A DNA stretch of 26,048 nt from Botryllus schlosseri (taxonomy: Eukaryota > Chordata > Ascidiacea > Stolidobranchia > Styelidae). The stretch spans positions 1 through 26,048 of the forward strand of contig ATSW01099918.1 of NCBI GenBank assembly GCA_000444245.1. Reading direction: 5' to 3'. The notes under the pieces are model-generated. The model was not told the origin of the DNA. It was given only the letters and a program-made list of their open reading frames with translations, and did no database searches. The position numbers and the translations under genes are program-made. Shown one piece after another: positions 1-10,332 of this stretch (within the stretch, counting starts at the first letter, position 1; each line of letters begins with the position of its first letter).

Positions 1-791
1 CACAATTGGGGTCCGGCATACTTGATAGAGCAATGCGTTTTCTTGTATTTAGTCCTGATCATATGTTAGTTGTTCTTCGTTGACGCGCGTGTGCTGTATA
101 TCTACTTATGCGCTTTTGTCTCCGAGGTGAAGTAGTCGTTGAAATTTGAGGGACATTGACCGCAATGGAACGTACATTACTGGAGGATGGGGCAAAATCG
201 AATCCCATATCTTTCGAATCTGATACTTAGTGCGAATCAAATTGAAATACCACTTCAATCACCACCATGTTTTTGATGGAAATTTGCTGCGGGGCATCGG
301 TCAATCCAATAACATAACATAACATCGTTGGGTTATATTTTTCATCTGAAAAAGTCACACGCAATGTACAATGCGATAAGCCACAAAGCGGTGTCATGAA
401 CAGATATGGGGATATATATATATCTATATATCTATATCAGTGGTGAATCGAAACGAAAGGCAAAGCATTTTTTAGAATGCAACGCATAACCAAATGATGA
501 ATCCTAAATCGACTGACTTAAGAACCTCGCATATCGGCACATGAGTCATTCCTTTCGCCACTAATAGTCGTTTCATGTCCTCCCTTATTTCTTTCCACTC
601 CGTGTGCGTGCCTTTTATTTACATAAATCGCCTATGTCAGGTGGGTGTCTGATTTCAAGGCTACTTCAAGTCGTTTCGGTACCTTCCCCACATTTCATTG
701 CATCGCAGCCTTGTGGTGTTTTGAAATCATGAAATGAACTGATATTTATACCCAATGAAGTCACAATCAGCCCATACTCTATTCATTTTAG
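1..791. other. Gene-poor AT-rich stretch
   Basis: I see no coding sequence that I can support here. A short TATATC/TATA simple repeat lies at about 411-437. There is no recognisable mobile-element end. Confidence 0.5.
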
Positions 792-893
792 CTGAGTGGT
801 ACCTGAGTATGTCACTCCAGTGGACATTGTCCACGGACTACAGAACGCCGAGACGCATGTTCTCGTGTTCTTCCACGCACGAAATATTTCTGG
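792..893 (+). CDS. Possible internal exon, unassigned
   Basis: This is a more GC-rich island in AT-rich surroundings. It is bounded on the left by a pyrimidine-rich tract ending in TTTTAG and on the right by a GTAAAT donor-like site. Two frames are open across it. One reads VPEYVTPVDIVHGLQNAET and onward, the other WYLSMSLQWTLSTDYRTPRR and onward. I recognise neither, and I found no partner exon. It may be an exon of an unseen gene or chance. Confidence 0.13.
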
Positions 894-1723
894 TAAATTA
901 ATTTGCCGTATTCTTGAAATCACACCGATCTTATATCTGCCTTTCGCTCTGGGATATAATTTCTATCCATCTGGATATATTGTCTCCGCTAGATGACAGT
1001 AACCGGAATTGCTGCAAATAACTTAATGCCCCAATGACCAATCTCCGTGGAAACGACGCTTTTGTCTGTCCAGCTGAATGAGCTAACCTATTGGCTATTA
1101 TTAGCTATAGAAAGGGGAATTAATAGGTAGTGTATCATCGGAAGCCTTACTAGGATATCTCTCAGTTTCAGATATATATAGTGAACTTGAAAATTGCAAT
1201 GATGTCTGTCTCTGTCATTTATCATTCGTTCCGTATTGAAGGCAATATCAGTCAGTAATGGGACGTACAGTACATTGATATCGTTATGATATTATNTATC
1301 ATGATAAAGTCTTCCCAGATATAGAAGAAAAAAAACATCGATGAAAGTGCCATCTATTTACAATACCCATATGTTTTTACATGGATGGTATGGTACGGTA
1401 ATAATAATAATATAATCACAATCACAAAGATTTAACCTTAACAGCTTTGAGTAAATATTTCCTCTAATTTCAATTCACAAATTGTCAGGATATCGATGGG
1501 TATATTGATAAAAAACTTATTGAATTTCATGAATTTGTGTTCATATGTGAGCATAAAAATAGTTGGAAAACACCATCTGTTTATATTATTACCACAATCC
1601 AAGAGCTTAAGACCTTTAATAAAATTTCTGAATATATCGATTGAATTACAGAATTGCAAAAATTCTTTTTGCACAATTATTAAGATTTTCGGAGTCTATC
1701 AAAGCTTCAAAGTAACAGAAAAA
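894..1723. other. Upstream flank of the coiled-coil gene
   Basis: No gene is supported here. The coiled-coil reading frame stays open upstream to 1496, but that stretch (residues such as CSYVSIKIVG) has AT-rich, non-coding-like composition and is best read as 5' UTR or promoter. One ambiguous base lies at 1296. A short CAG-A5-ATG context at the gene start (AG at 1718-1719) could be a splice or trans-splice acceptor, but no upstream exon was found. Confidence 0.4.
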
Positions 1724-3019
1724 ATGCCAGCAAAAAAGAATGGACAGAAAAAGAAAACCACATACCCGCCGGCGTACTCGCCCGGTAAAAGCAGCTCCTT
1801 GAAAGAAGTGGAGGGGGAATACATAAAAAATTTACAGCAACAAATATATTTTCTCGAACTCGAAACCACATACCTGAGAGACCAAGCAAAAAAAGCAACA
1901 GACATACAACCCAGATTAGTCAACGAAGCTAATCAGATGATGACACAGTTGAAAGATCGCCAGTGTAAAATCGGAGATCTAAACATCGAAGTATCAAGAA
2001 AAGACGCATCAATTTCGATGTTAACTAATGAAAAAAGTAGGCTCGATCAAGAATTGCGGTCCAAAGAAACTAATTTCGAAGTCGACAAAAGCTTGTTGCG
2101 AGAAGAGGTTATACAGTTGAAGAAAATGAAAGATGTAGCGGACCGCGATATCGCATATAAAGATTCAGAAATAGTCAGTTTACGCCAAGATTTAGATCGT
2201 GTTCACTCAGATTTACGACACACAAAACATAATCTCGCGTTAACACAGTCCCAACTCGACCAAAGAATCACACAACACACAGAGACTTCTCTACTGCTGG
2301 AAGGGAAACGCGAAGAAAACTTGCGCCTACAGGCTGAAATACACGTGAAAGAAGAACGTCACTTAACGCAAACTATGTCTATGCAAGAACAGATTACGCG
2401 TGATTTACAAACGGAAATTCGCGGACTCAGGCAGCAAGTTCGCGAAAAAGAATTAGCCTACTCTCAAGAAAAGATTCTAAAAGACAAGCTTTTGGAAGAT
2501 GTTTCCAAATTAACAGCAGAAAACACGGCAGCGCACGGTCAAATCTTGGAGCTCACGAAGCAGTTAGATCGTGAACGTATACTACGAGGCGAAAAACACA
2601 CCGTGACCATGTCCCAAACTTCGCAGATTGCATACTTAAAAGGGCAAGATGAAGTTAAATCTTTGGAATCAAGAAAACTGCAAGAAATTCTGGAGACACA
2701 AAAACAGAGATGCAGAGAATTGGAGAACCAGCTTCTAAAATATCAAGACAACGTATCCCACATGAACTACCAAAGCGAAACGGTGCGATCTCGCTTGTCA
2801 GAGCTGGAGTCTAGATTCGCAAGAATCGATGTGGAAAACACACAACTACGTCACGACAAACAGCTACTGGTGGAACATGTCTCCAAGTTACAAAGATCCT
2901 TGGATCAAAAAGATAGCGAAGTAATGAGATTGCAATCTCATGTCGGCACGTTACAGAATGACGTGTCAAAAGCGAATGCTCAACTTGACCTGTCAAGATC
3001 TCTTCAGTCAATGAGATAG
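1724..3019 (+). CDS. Intronless long coiled-coil protein, family not recognised
   Basis: This is a single open frame of 431 residues. I start it at the ATG at 1724 (AAAATG context), where composition changes sharply. Upstream in-frame codons exist but look non-coding. The first 25 residues are basic and proline-containing (MPAKKNGQKKKTTYPPAYSP). From about residue 30 to the end the protein is almost continuous heptad-like coiled coil, rich in E, K, Q, L and R and poor in P and G, with short segments such as LQQQIYFLELETTYLRDQ near the start. There is no signal peptide, membrane segment or enzyme motif. Proteins of this form are often centrosomal, ciliary or cytoskeletal scaffolds, but that is inference only. 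The absence of introns is notable. A polyadenylation signal follows at 3524. The gene is divergent in type and strand from its ORC2 neighbour. I am confident it is coding, but its identity is unknown. Confidence 0.85.
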   Translation: MPAKKNGQKKKTTYPPAYSPGKSSSLKEVEGEYIKNLQQQIYFLELETTYLRDQAKKATDIQPRLVNEANQMMTQLKDRQCKIGDLNIEVSRKDASISMLTNEKSRLDQELRSKETNFEVDKSLLREEVIQLKKMKDVADRDIAYKDSEIVSLRQDLDRVHSDLRHTKHNLALTQSQLDQRITQHTETSLLLEGKREENLRLQAEIHVKEERHLTQTMSMQEQITRDLQTEIRGLRQQVREKELAYSQEKILKDKLLEDVSKLTAENTAAHGQILELTKQLDRERILRGEKHTVTMSQTSQIAYLKGQDEVKSLESRKLQEILETQKQRCRELENQLLKYQDNVSHMNYQSETVRSRLSELESRFARIDVENTQLRHDKQLLVEHVSKLQRSLDQKDSEVMRLQSHVGTLQNDVSKANAQLDLSRSLQSMR

Positions 3020-4002
3020 GGTTATACCAGGAAGGTGGGGGATCAATTGTTGACGCGTTATGTAAAAGGGAAATATTGCAGGATCCAATTCAATCAACAC
3101 ATCATCTACCTATGGCGAACTGAAATTCAGTGTTTACTCAGTCACACTAGCGCAAATTTGGAATGGATGTACTCATTGATAATTTGCATCATGTACACAT
3201 TATTGCTTTAGCAGGCTAACGCTAATTACTTCTGTGGCTCTATTGGCAATGGCTTGTATTGTTAATGATATGAAATTTTAAGCTCAGCGATCATATTTTG
3301 GTACTGTAGCCTACATAGTTTATGCATTTGTATGATCGCATACGTATAATTCAGATATGTTCCAATGAGATAGTTTCTTTATGATGTGGTTCACAATATT
3401 ACATATGGAATTGACAAATCTTACATTAAATTGCCGAGTCACCTGTTTGTTACCTTTGCCTTAGAGATTAGCATGACTTGCCAAATAGATGCTATTTCGA
3501 AATTACCTGTATAAATTCTACCCAATAAAGAACTCGCTAATATCCTATCTTTTCATTATATCGCAATCTTGTGGTGTGATGATTTGGTGAAAATTTTAAT
3601 AAAATGATGATGATGAACATCCCCATGACGGCCCCGATACTTTCCAAATTATATGTATTATTCTGACAAATTGACATTTCGGAGAATCTTGAATGCTATT
3701 TTCTGTAGCAAATATTGACTGCGGACTGTTGCATAAACTTTCCATACAATTCCATACCAAACTTGTCATATATTACACGCTAGCGTACTATTGTCTTCAT
3801 ACTTCATTATATCCGCGGAAATGATCACTGTAACAGTCTTTCGTAGAATCTTGGTGCTTAAATTTTACGGTAGTAAATCTTAGATATCATGGATTGAGAT
3901 TATATAATAAATGAACAAAATCAGAGTGTGCAAGTTATTTGAAGTGTGTCAACTTTAGGAGAACGACTTGGAATCAATTGCATGGCGATACTGGCATCAG
4001 AA
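3020..4002. other. 3' UTR and spacer after the coiled-coil gene
   Basis: The first 500 bases are probably 3' UTR, ending near the AATAAA at 3524. The remainder is AT-rich spacer with no gene or repeat boundary I can support. Confidence 0.45.
3524..3529 (+). terminator. Polyadenylation signal AATAAA
   Basis: A canonical AATAAA lies about 505 bases after the stop codon of the coiled-coil gene, on the same strand. T-rich and GTGGTGTG-type sequence follows within 60 bases, as expected of a cleavage region. Another AATAAA at 3598-3603 is an alternative. Confidence 0.5.
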
Positions 4003-4161
4003 CAGGGTTGTAACCAAGTCACAAGTGAATCTCACTTTTACAGTTTTGACTCGAGTAATTTTCAATTCACCATCGAGCCAAGTCTGAGTCCAAGTCAGCT
4101 AGTGGAGGGACGAGTCTGAGTCATAGTATTTTTTGACTCGAGTCAAAGTCATTATGTTCAC

Positions 4162-5010
4162 ATAAAACGGTTAAATATCTTGGCATTATCATTGATGATA
4201 AACTCGGATGGTCTGATCATATCAACAATATAAAAACTAAAATCTCGCGTGGTGTCGGGGCTCTCTATCGCCTTAAAAATTTAATTCCTCATCAAACTCT
4301 CAGATCAGTCTACTATGCCTTAATTCACTGCTATCTCATTTATGGGATCCTAGTTTGGGGACCTGCTGCGAAAAAACATCTGCAGAAATTGCAAGTCTTG
4401 CAAAACCGAGCCATACGAATTCTGTCGAAAATCTAGATATGAAAATTGTAATAGCATGTATCGTAGCGTTAGGATATTGAAAGTGGAAGACATTTTCAAA
4501 TTTGAGGTAATGAAATTTATGCATAGCTATCATCAGGGTGAACTGCCACTATATTTTGATAATCTGTTCAAGATACCCACCAACATCATACCAGATTTTC
4601 TTCTAACTTGTCTCTATCTGTGCAACACCACTCTACCAGTCTTGTACAAAATTCGATCAGTTTTATTGGTGTCAATGTTTGGAATAAGCTGCCACCTAAT
4701 CTCCGCAATTTAGACTCTTGTGCTTTTAAAAAACAATGTTTTCATTCTCTTATCTCTAATTACCACTGAATTGTATTTGCATTGTATTTCAAATTGGTCC
4801 ATGATACTGTGTCTTATTTTTTCTTTCGTTCGTTAGTTTTATTAGTTATCGACTGAAAATTGCTCCTGTCCCGGGTGGCTCGGCTCTAGAGACTATGTCA
4901 TATCGAGCCTCCCGTCTACCTTGCATGTCACATTTCACTGTTACATTTGTGTAGTGTTATGTTGATATGTAATGTATACGAAAAAAGATTCTCTCTCTCT
5001 CTCTCTCTCA
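4162..5010 (+). mobile_element. 5'-truncated LINE, 3' end of the ORF2 reverse transcriptase
   Basis: Translation from 4161 gives the post-catalytic end of a non-LTR reverse transcriptase: VKYLGIIIDDKLGWSDHI, then KISRGVGALYRLKNLIP and YALIHCYLIYGILVWG. After a frame change near 4430 it continues as SVRILKVEDIFKFEVMKFMH (4462 onward). In a third frame it ends as VNVWNKLPPNLRNLDS with a stop at 4767-4769. This tail pattern is typical of Jockey/CR1/L2-type LINEs. A 3' UTR of about 220 bases ends in a (CT)10 run at 4990-5009. The copy is dead: it is 5' truncated and has at least two frameshifts. It interrupts the short element at 4003-5270, so it is younger than that element. Confidence 0.85.
4990..5009 (+). 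repeat. (CT)n microsatellite at the LINE 3' end
   Basis: This is a pure CT dinucleotide run of about ten units at the junction between the LINE 3' UTR and the resumed host element. Many LINEs of the CR1/L2 kind end in short tandem repeats, so it is probably the LINE tail. Confidence 0.7.
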
Positions 5011-5280
5011 CACTATTCAGTTTGACCCTTCTTTTTCAACTCTGCTCGAGTGATATAGAATGACTCACATTCATAATATAGAAAATTTACTCAATTTTAA
5101 GTTTCTGGGGCCCTATTTTTCAAGTACCAGGACTGATAGACGAAACAACAATAATGTGGCAACTTTACTATTCTTCGAAGTTACAATGAAATGTCCGTCT
5201 TGGTCGTCCTAGTCTCGAGGCGAGTCATTTTACGCATTTGAAGAAAATGACTCGAGTCATTACAACCCTGAATTCATAAT

Positions 5281-5535
5281 ACACTCATTTTTCTCATTCC
5301 TAACAGATTTATTCAATCAGATTTAAACAGTTTCTGGTCCCATTTTTCAAATATCAGTTCTGATACACGAGACAAGAAACAAGTCATATAGAATGTTTTG
5401 AGTCATACAACTTGGCCAAGTCCTGCACAATGACTCGAGTCAATACACAAAGTTACTTGAGTCGAGTGGATCTCCATTTTTAAGAAAATGACTCGAGTCA
5501 ATGAAAAATTGCCACCCGGGTCATTACAACCCCTG
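5281..5535. mobile_element. Truncated second copy of the TGACTCGAGTCA-rich MITE
   Basis: The internal sequence (TTTCTGGTCCCATTTTTCAA and the following tract) matches the interior of the preceding copy at about 5100. The right end reads CATTACAACCCCTG. The left terminal repeat is missing, so the copy is truncated or joined to its neighbour. Ambiguous bases follow at 5542 and 5545-5546. Confidence 0.6.
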
Positions 5536-5600
5536 TCTCTANTANNCATGATTTGAACAATAGGGATACCTGATGTTACTGTGCATAAGATACGATGTGC

Positions 5601-5772
5601 CAGGGTTGTAATCAAGTCATAAGTCCAGCTCACTTTTGTACTTTTGACTCGAGTCAAGTCGAGCCATTTCCAATTCACCACCGAGTCAAATCCGAGTCCA
5701 AGTCGAGTCAGCACAAAAATGACTTGAATCAAGTTGAGTCACCAAAACGCGACTCGAGTCATTACACCCCTG
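5601..5772. mobile_element. Short (172 bp) copy of the TGACTCGAGTCA-rich MITE
   Basis: It begins CAGGGTTGTAATCAAGTC and ends CGAGTCATTACACCCCTG, so both terminal repeats are present with only subterminal sequence between them. This is an internally deleted derivative. It lies just downstream of the ORC2 polyadenylation signal. Flanking bases do not show a clear 8-bp duplication. Confidence 0.7.
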
Positions 5773-5902
5773 CTCTGTACCCTTTCCAGAGAGGCTAACT
5801 TGACACCTATCAGAATATCTTATTTTAGTAATTTTTGAACACGGAATGCTACTACGCTTGAAACACGGCCCACACTTTAGATTGAAACATTCACAAAAAT
5901 AA

Positions 5903-5908
5903 TTTATT
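5903..5908 (-). terminator. ORC2 polyadenylation signal AATAAA
   Basis: TTTATT on the plus strand reads AATAAA on the minus strand, about 270 bases after the ORC2 stop codon. It is the nearest canonical signal I see downstream of the gene. Confidence 0.5.
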
Positions 5909-6175
5909 TCAAACGCAACACCAATGATTGTTAAACATAACATCAAACACAATTGATATGCAGGCAGTAGAAATCGACCAGATACTATCAAAGTCAAGTT
6001 TGAGTATGCAAATCAGTACATTGTATTGATTTTTTATGTGCTATAGTCACCGATTTTGAAAGGAGCTACTTCGATGCTAAAAACTGGAGCAAAAAGATCA
6101 CAAATTCAAAAAATCTTGGATTCGAGGAATGTATCTAAAGAAATATTTTGCCGCTACAAACCAAAAGCATTCGCT

Positions 6176-7311
6176 TCATTCAAGCTGTTCTATGTATTCC
6201 TTCATGGTAGGCACATCGAGAGGGACTACCAACCTTTCCGTGCCATCTACGTCTTTCTTAACAATTAGTTTGTGATCAAGAAACTCTGTAAGCTGCGTAC
6301 GCAATGTCAATTCGCTGTTGACAAGGAATTTTTCACGGCACATCTGGTACANATCAGAAAACGAAATTCCAAGTAACGTTTTACCATCTCCGTTGCATTC
6401 TTCGATTTGAATGTCCACAATTAATTTGAATATACCACGGGCGTTTGGTGTCAAGCTTCTCGTAACATGCAATAAGCCACTCAAAGCCAACGAACCGCCG
6501 GTGCCAGCCCCAGATGTCAGCAATGACAGTGAATTTTCGTAAGAAGTTTCGTCTTTGTACCATTGAAAAGTCGTGACGTCGTACCACAACCAATTGAATT
6601 TGATCAATGTGATTTGGTCCCAAATTAATGTAGCGTTGATATGATCGATCGTAGCTACAATATGAATGCGCCGACATTGAGAAAGCCTACAAAATATGTC
6701 TTGTGATTTCCGATTTCGTAAATTAACACCGTCAATGTTATGCACTATTAGGAAAAGGTGTGGACCAACATTGCCTGAATATGCATCACATATTGCGTCA
6801 AGTTGGTTTTGTTGACTACCATTTGTGAGGTTAGCATCATCAATGATATCGCAAATAGAGTTTAAAACAGATTTCACTAACAGACTAGGAAAATACCCGT
6901 TGACGATCACTTTGTCTTGATTCGAGAGCATTTTTACGCAGAATTCGTTCAGCAATTGTCGCTTCGAACCGAATCCGAATAACATCAAGTTATACCCTTG
7001 GCTGATGTGAAACATCCATTTTCGAAAATATGACTTATAGCGAGATATCAGTCTCAGACGAGACGTTTCAATCGCGATTTCTTGCGACATCGAACTTTGA
7101 CCCTTTATCTTCTTACCGACGGCGTCTGTTTTGGCTTTTTCTATTCGTTCGAGAATAGTCTGCATTTCGTTGAATGTGATCTGGGAGGTTTTCAATCGTG
7201 ACAAGGTGTGGTCGGAAGTGATTGTGGCCAGGCTGCCTGCGGATTTATGGGCTTCGAAGTAGAGTTCTGAGGTGGTAGGCGCATCCAAGCCGTTGTTTCT
7301 GCGTATTGTTT
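6176..7311 (-). CDS. ORC2: ORC2 exon 2: origin recognition complex subunit 2, AAA+-like and winged-helix part
   Basis: This exon encodes about residues 228-605 of ORC2, a subunit of the six-protein complex that marks replication origins and helps load MCM helicase. The acceptor is TTTTTTTCAG just before 7311. The split codon (phase 1) joins exactly with exon 1 to give Glu228. Human ORC2-like segments run in order: SELYFEAHKSAG, a LFGFGSKRQLL segment at about 339-347 in the position of the nucleotide-binding loop, FPSLLVKSVLNSI, FLIVHNIDGVNLR (Walker-B-like position), FNWLWYDVTTF, ETSYENSLSLL, SLTPNARGIFKLI, and the C-terminal winged-helix stretch FLVNSELTLRTQLTEF and DHKLIVKKDVDG. One codon contains an N (6352), where relatives have Phe. 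The stop is TGA at 6178-6176. Total protein length of 605 residues is close to the human length of 577. Confidence 0.95.
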
Positions 7312-7417
7312 CTGAAAAAAATAAAAACGATTTTTTACTCAATGGGCAAATGTAATTTCAATGGTAACTCAAATGGAATAGTACATGCAAATAATAGTGA
7401 GTGGCAATCAAACATTA

Positions 7418-9103
7418 GAGGTTTTTCAAATTTTTCTGGCAACCCTATAGCAAATTTGGCTCAATTCCAAACAATAAAAGCGAAGTTATTAATGTTCAAA
7501 ATTGAGGATTTCAAATCATAGTAGTTACGGTGGGTAGATCTACGATAAATAATTAAAGAATTTGCCACCGTAAATAGGCTACTAATTTTTTGAAATCCAA
7601 AATTTTGTGCTTCAATGACTTTGCTTCTACGGGTTGGAATTAGTCGAATTTGTTGCACATTGTTTTTTTAGACAACCCAACAATTTCATGGGGCAGCCAG
7701 TAAAATTTGAAAAATTTTTATATTCATTTTTATTAAATAAATCCAAAACTTTTTTCTAATAGAGCAATGCTTCTATAGCAGTGGTTCCCAACCTTTTTCC
7801 ACCCACGTACCATTTTGAGGTTTTATGCAGTGCTCGCGTACCACCTATAAAGTTACGCGCCTTTCCACAATTTATGACGTCATAATCACCTCCCCTCAGG
7901 ATTTTTAGTATAGTGAGGAGCAAACGATTCCGAGCTGATATTTCCATGTGAGTCGCATCATTTTCCACTGATGTTCGCATCTGTATTGTGGGGCTCTGAT
8001 TGCAAAGGGTGCTACTATATTAAAATCGAAAAATGTAATCGCATTGAATCGCGCGCAGCGCGAAGAAAATTTCAAGATTAATTAAAATCTTTCAAGAAAT
8101 CGGGAGTCAATTCGTAAACTCGAATTGCAAGTCGACGGCCGCCAACACATACTAATTGAATTGCGTGTCTAGGGCCACACAAATTCCCTCTTACGGTCGC
8201 AGGTTGGCCACGCCTAGACTGGAGCACAGGGAACACTTAAATATGTCTACTTGCATCGCCGGTAATCCCAATGTTTTAGCGGTTCTTAACTGTATTCAAC
8301 GGGACAAACATTGTATTTTCACATTGCTCGCAAATAATGTTGTTGCGACTCGCTAGAATGAAACCCCTACGATCCGTGTATTATCTATATATTCTTGATA
8401 ATAAGGTATTCCAGCGAAAAGCAATGGTACAAGGCAAAATTTTGGATTCCGTTGACTGATCCGGCCCGCGAGCGATTTCATGACTTCGATTCGTCCCGCG
8501 AGGCAATTTGAGTTTGACACCCCTCAACTAGGCATTATCTGCCAGGGTTGATGAGATGTATGGAATTGTATTTTATCACCACCAGTCACAGAAAAAACAG
8601 CGTAAAGAAATAACAATAACACGCAACAAAAGTCAATTTATTTAATGCGATGGCTGCATTTGTTCATTTACCACTAGCTTGTCGATGCGTGGCATATACG
8701 TTTGCTTACAGCGCATCGAAAGTCATGTATGTGGTCGCAACAAGTCGGTTTCGTTTCTTCGACTTGATAGTCATTAGAGATGAAAATCCTTGCTCGCATT
8801 CCAACGTATAAGGGAAAATTAGCAGCTGGGGAACAGCGTGAGACGACGGCTTCAGAAAACTCAAAATCAACCTCACCTGAACTAATAACTCCCTTCGATC
8901 GAAAAAGACAGAATCTACTCGCGTACCACCTGGAAGACCTTCGCGTACCACTAGTGGTACGCGTACCACAGGTTGGAAACCACTGTTCTATAGGTTGAAA
9001 TTGATCCAAAATTGGTGAGCAGTGTTTTTTAAGCTCACAATTTTATCAAGTAAGCTACACTAGCCAGTATAATTTGTAAAGAAAAGTTATTTTTGAACAG
9101 CTC
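7418..9103. mobile_element. Palindromic TA-target MITE in the ORC2 intron, interrupted by a hAT element
   Basis: The right end reads TTATTTTTGAACAGCTC followed by TA, matching the end of the full-length copy at 13483-14142 (TTTTTGAACACCCC then TA). The left end begins after TA at 7416-7417 with a degraded GAGGTTTTTCAAA. Between them lie the family's internal arms, including TTGGCTCAATTCCAA, GTTACGGTGGGTAGATC, CCACCGTAAATA and TTTCATGGGGCAGCC. Taking out the hAT insertion plus one target copy (7779-8993) leaves about 470 bp, shorter than the intact copy, so the arms have suffered deletions. Confidence 0.7.
7779..8985. mobile_element. Non-autonomous hAT element, 1207 bp, with perfect 8-bp target duplication
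   Basis: The termini are CAGTGGTTCCCAACC on the left and GGTTGGAAACCACTG on the right, the inverted-repeat type of many hAT transposons. The flanks carry the same 8 bases, TTCTATAG, at 7771-7778 and 8986-8993. Removing the element and one duplicate restores GCTTCTATAGGTTG, which matches the uninterrupted relative at about 21030-21043. Subterminal GCGTACCA motifs occur at both ends. No transposase reading frame is present. It contains two further hAT-type terminal motifs (8202-8217 and 8510-8524), suggesting a composite. Confidence 0.9.
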
Positions 9104-9650
9104 TACTAATCAGTGATCAGTTACGTAGCGGTAATATATTAGAGTACTTATCCTTTTAACTATTTATTTTTTGTATTTTGTAAATTTGAAAGTAATTTTA
9201 TGTTGTCTGCATCACTTTTACAAGTGAAATTGTCATGTCATATACAAAGTAGGGATAATAGCCACCGCACCACGGTAGCTGAATTGATTTTCTAAAACAG
9301 GTTCTATTCGTAGTCTCATTAATTCATTTGCGTTCGTCACGAAAATGTATCTTGCAATTTCAAAAGCACTCACTTCCTATTAATGATAAACTTTTCAAAA
9401 CTAAATGCCATACTCGAGGACTTTTCAGATCTCTACAGATCTGTCCAATCTTGAATTAGCTTACAAGCGGCAGGTAAGCAACATGGGTTGCAGTGGTCAT
9501 AGAATGACAGAATATCTATCGGTCTTCATGAATGCCAGGAAGGTTTGAGACGCCCAGTATATTGGAGCTGAACTAGTTTGCCAAAAAGCTTTGTTCAATT
9601 TAATGCGGTCAACATTTTGAATTTGGACGCCAAAGCTTCAAATAACACAC
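9104..9650. other. Remainder of the ORC2 intron next to exon 1
   Basis: This is intron sequence between the palindromic MITE and the exon 1 donor (GTGTGT at 9650-9645). I see no gene and no clear repeat. Confidence 0.5.
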
Positions 9651-10332
9651 CTGAAGATTGAACTTCATCCATTTCTTCCTCTTCAGATCCTTCACTTTCA
9701 TCCGATTGCTCTTCTTCTCTCACCCGAGCAATCATCTCCTGCACTCCGAACTTTTGAGAGCTCTCTATCCGTTTCGATTTTCTAACAGGAGTGGGCGGCG
9801 TGTCGCGTTCTTTCAATGGAGTATTCCCGGAACTTCCGATGACTGCTTTTAGGAGAGATTTTTTGGGAGTTTTCATTTCTGGATGTGATTTTTGGGGTGT
9901 CGATGGCGCTTCGTTTTCTTTTTCATTCCGTGATTGCACACTTTTCATTTTCTTTGCCGATTCGGTCGCAAATTTAGTCATTTGTCGCGATTTTTTGGGC
10001 GTTTTGAAATGGTACAGATCGCGAGGCAATGTCCCGATTTCATCCTCGATTTCAACTTGTTCAAGATCTTTTTTTGGCAGAATCTTATCCAAAGACATCA
10101 AGGCGTTATTCATGTCTTCATCGTCTACATTTAGACCTCTCTTTGTTGGTGTTACAGGATCTTTTATAGTAGTAGAATTACTATTGTCGTTTAGCAGATT
10201 ACCGAACAACTTATTGCTGGTTCCACGCGTTTTTCTGCGTGTTTTCGCGCCTACAATGTTGATGTGGTGTTCCACATCTTGGTCTGAGATGTGCTTGACT
10301 ATAACGCTTTGCCGGTTATGAGGTTTAGGCAT
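9651..10332 (-). CDS. ORC2: ORC2 exon 1: start and disordered N-terminal region
   Basis: This exon encodes residues 1-227 plus the first base of codon 228. The start MPKPHNRQ and the following ISDQDVEHHINI resemble the human ORC2 start (MSKP, then DDDVLNHI), which supports the ATG at 10332. The region is low-complexity, basic and acidic by turns, and has many S/T-P sites in a basic context (PVTPTKR, FKTPKKSR, MKTPKKS, DTPPTPVRKSKR), as expected of cyclin-dependent-kinase regulation. It ends in an acidic run (EGSEEEEMDEVQSS) before the donor TCAG/GTGTGT. An in-frame readthrough to 9595 exists but is intronic. A donor-like GAGGTAAGT lies just upstream of the ATG. ORC2 has only one intron here, far fewer than vertebrate ORC2. 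Confidence 0.92.

Larger units (their letters stand above)
4003..5270. mobile_element. TGACTCGAGTCA-rich MITE (hAT-like), split by a LINE
   Basis: The left end reads CAGGGTTGTAACCAAGTC and the right end reads GAGTCATTACAACCCTG, so the termini are inverted repeats of CAGGGTTGTAA. Both subterminal regions carry many copies of GACTCGAGTCA or its halves. The middle is interrupted by a LINE fragment (about 4162-5010). Without it the element is about 420 bp. Flanking 8-mers do not match, so no target duplication survives. Related copies in the window lie at 5281, 5601, 17741, 22615 and 23832. The hAT assignment rests on the CAGGG-type terminus and the 8-bp duplication at the 23832 copy. Confidence 0.7.

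Noticed and set aside
1438-1923. Minus-strand open frames opposite the coiled-coil gene
   Set aside because: They overlap the well-supported plus-strand gene in antisense and have no family resemblance.
5403-5997. Minus-strand frames of about 100 codons between ORC2 and the LINE
   Set aside because: They run through TGACTCGAGTCA-rich repeat sequence and ambiguous bases. The apparent peptides (repeats such as LTRVES, DSSH) are translations of the repeat.
8674-9009. Frames of 70-110 codons at the right end of the hAT element
   Set aside because: They cover the terminal inverted repeat and subterminal motifs and show no transposase motifs.
9791-10321. 176-codon plus-strand frame opposite ORC2 exon 1
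   Set aside because: It is the antisense shadow of a biased, low-complexity coding exon. The ORC2 reading has conserved ends and a matching splice phase.
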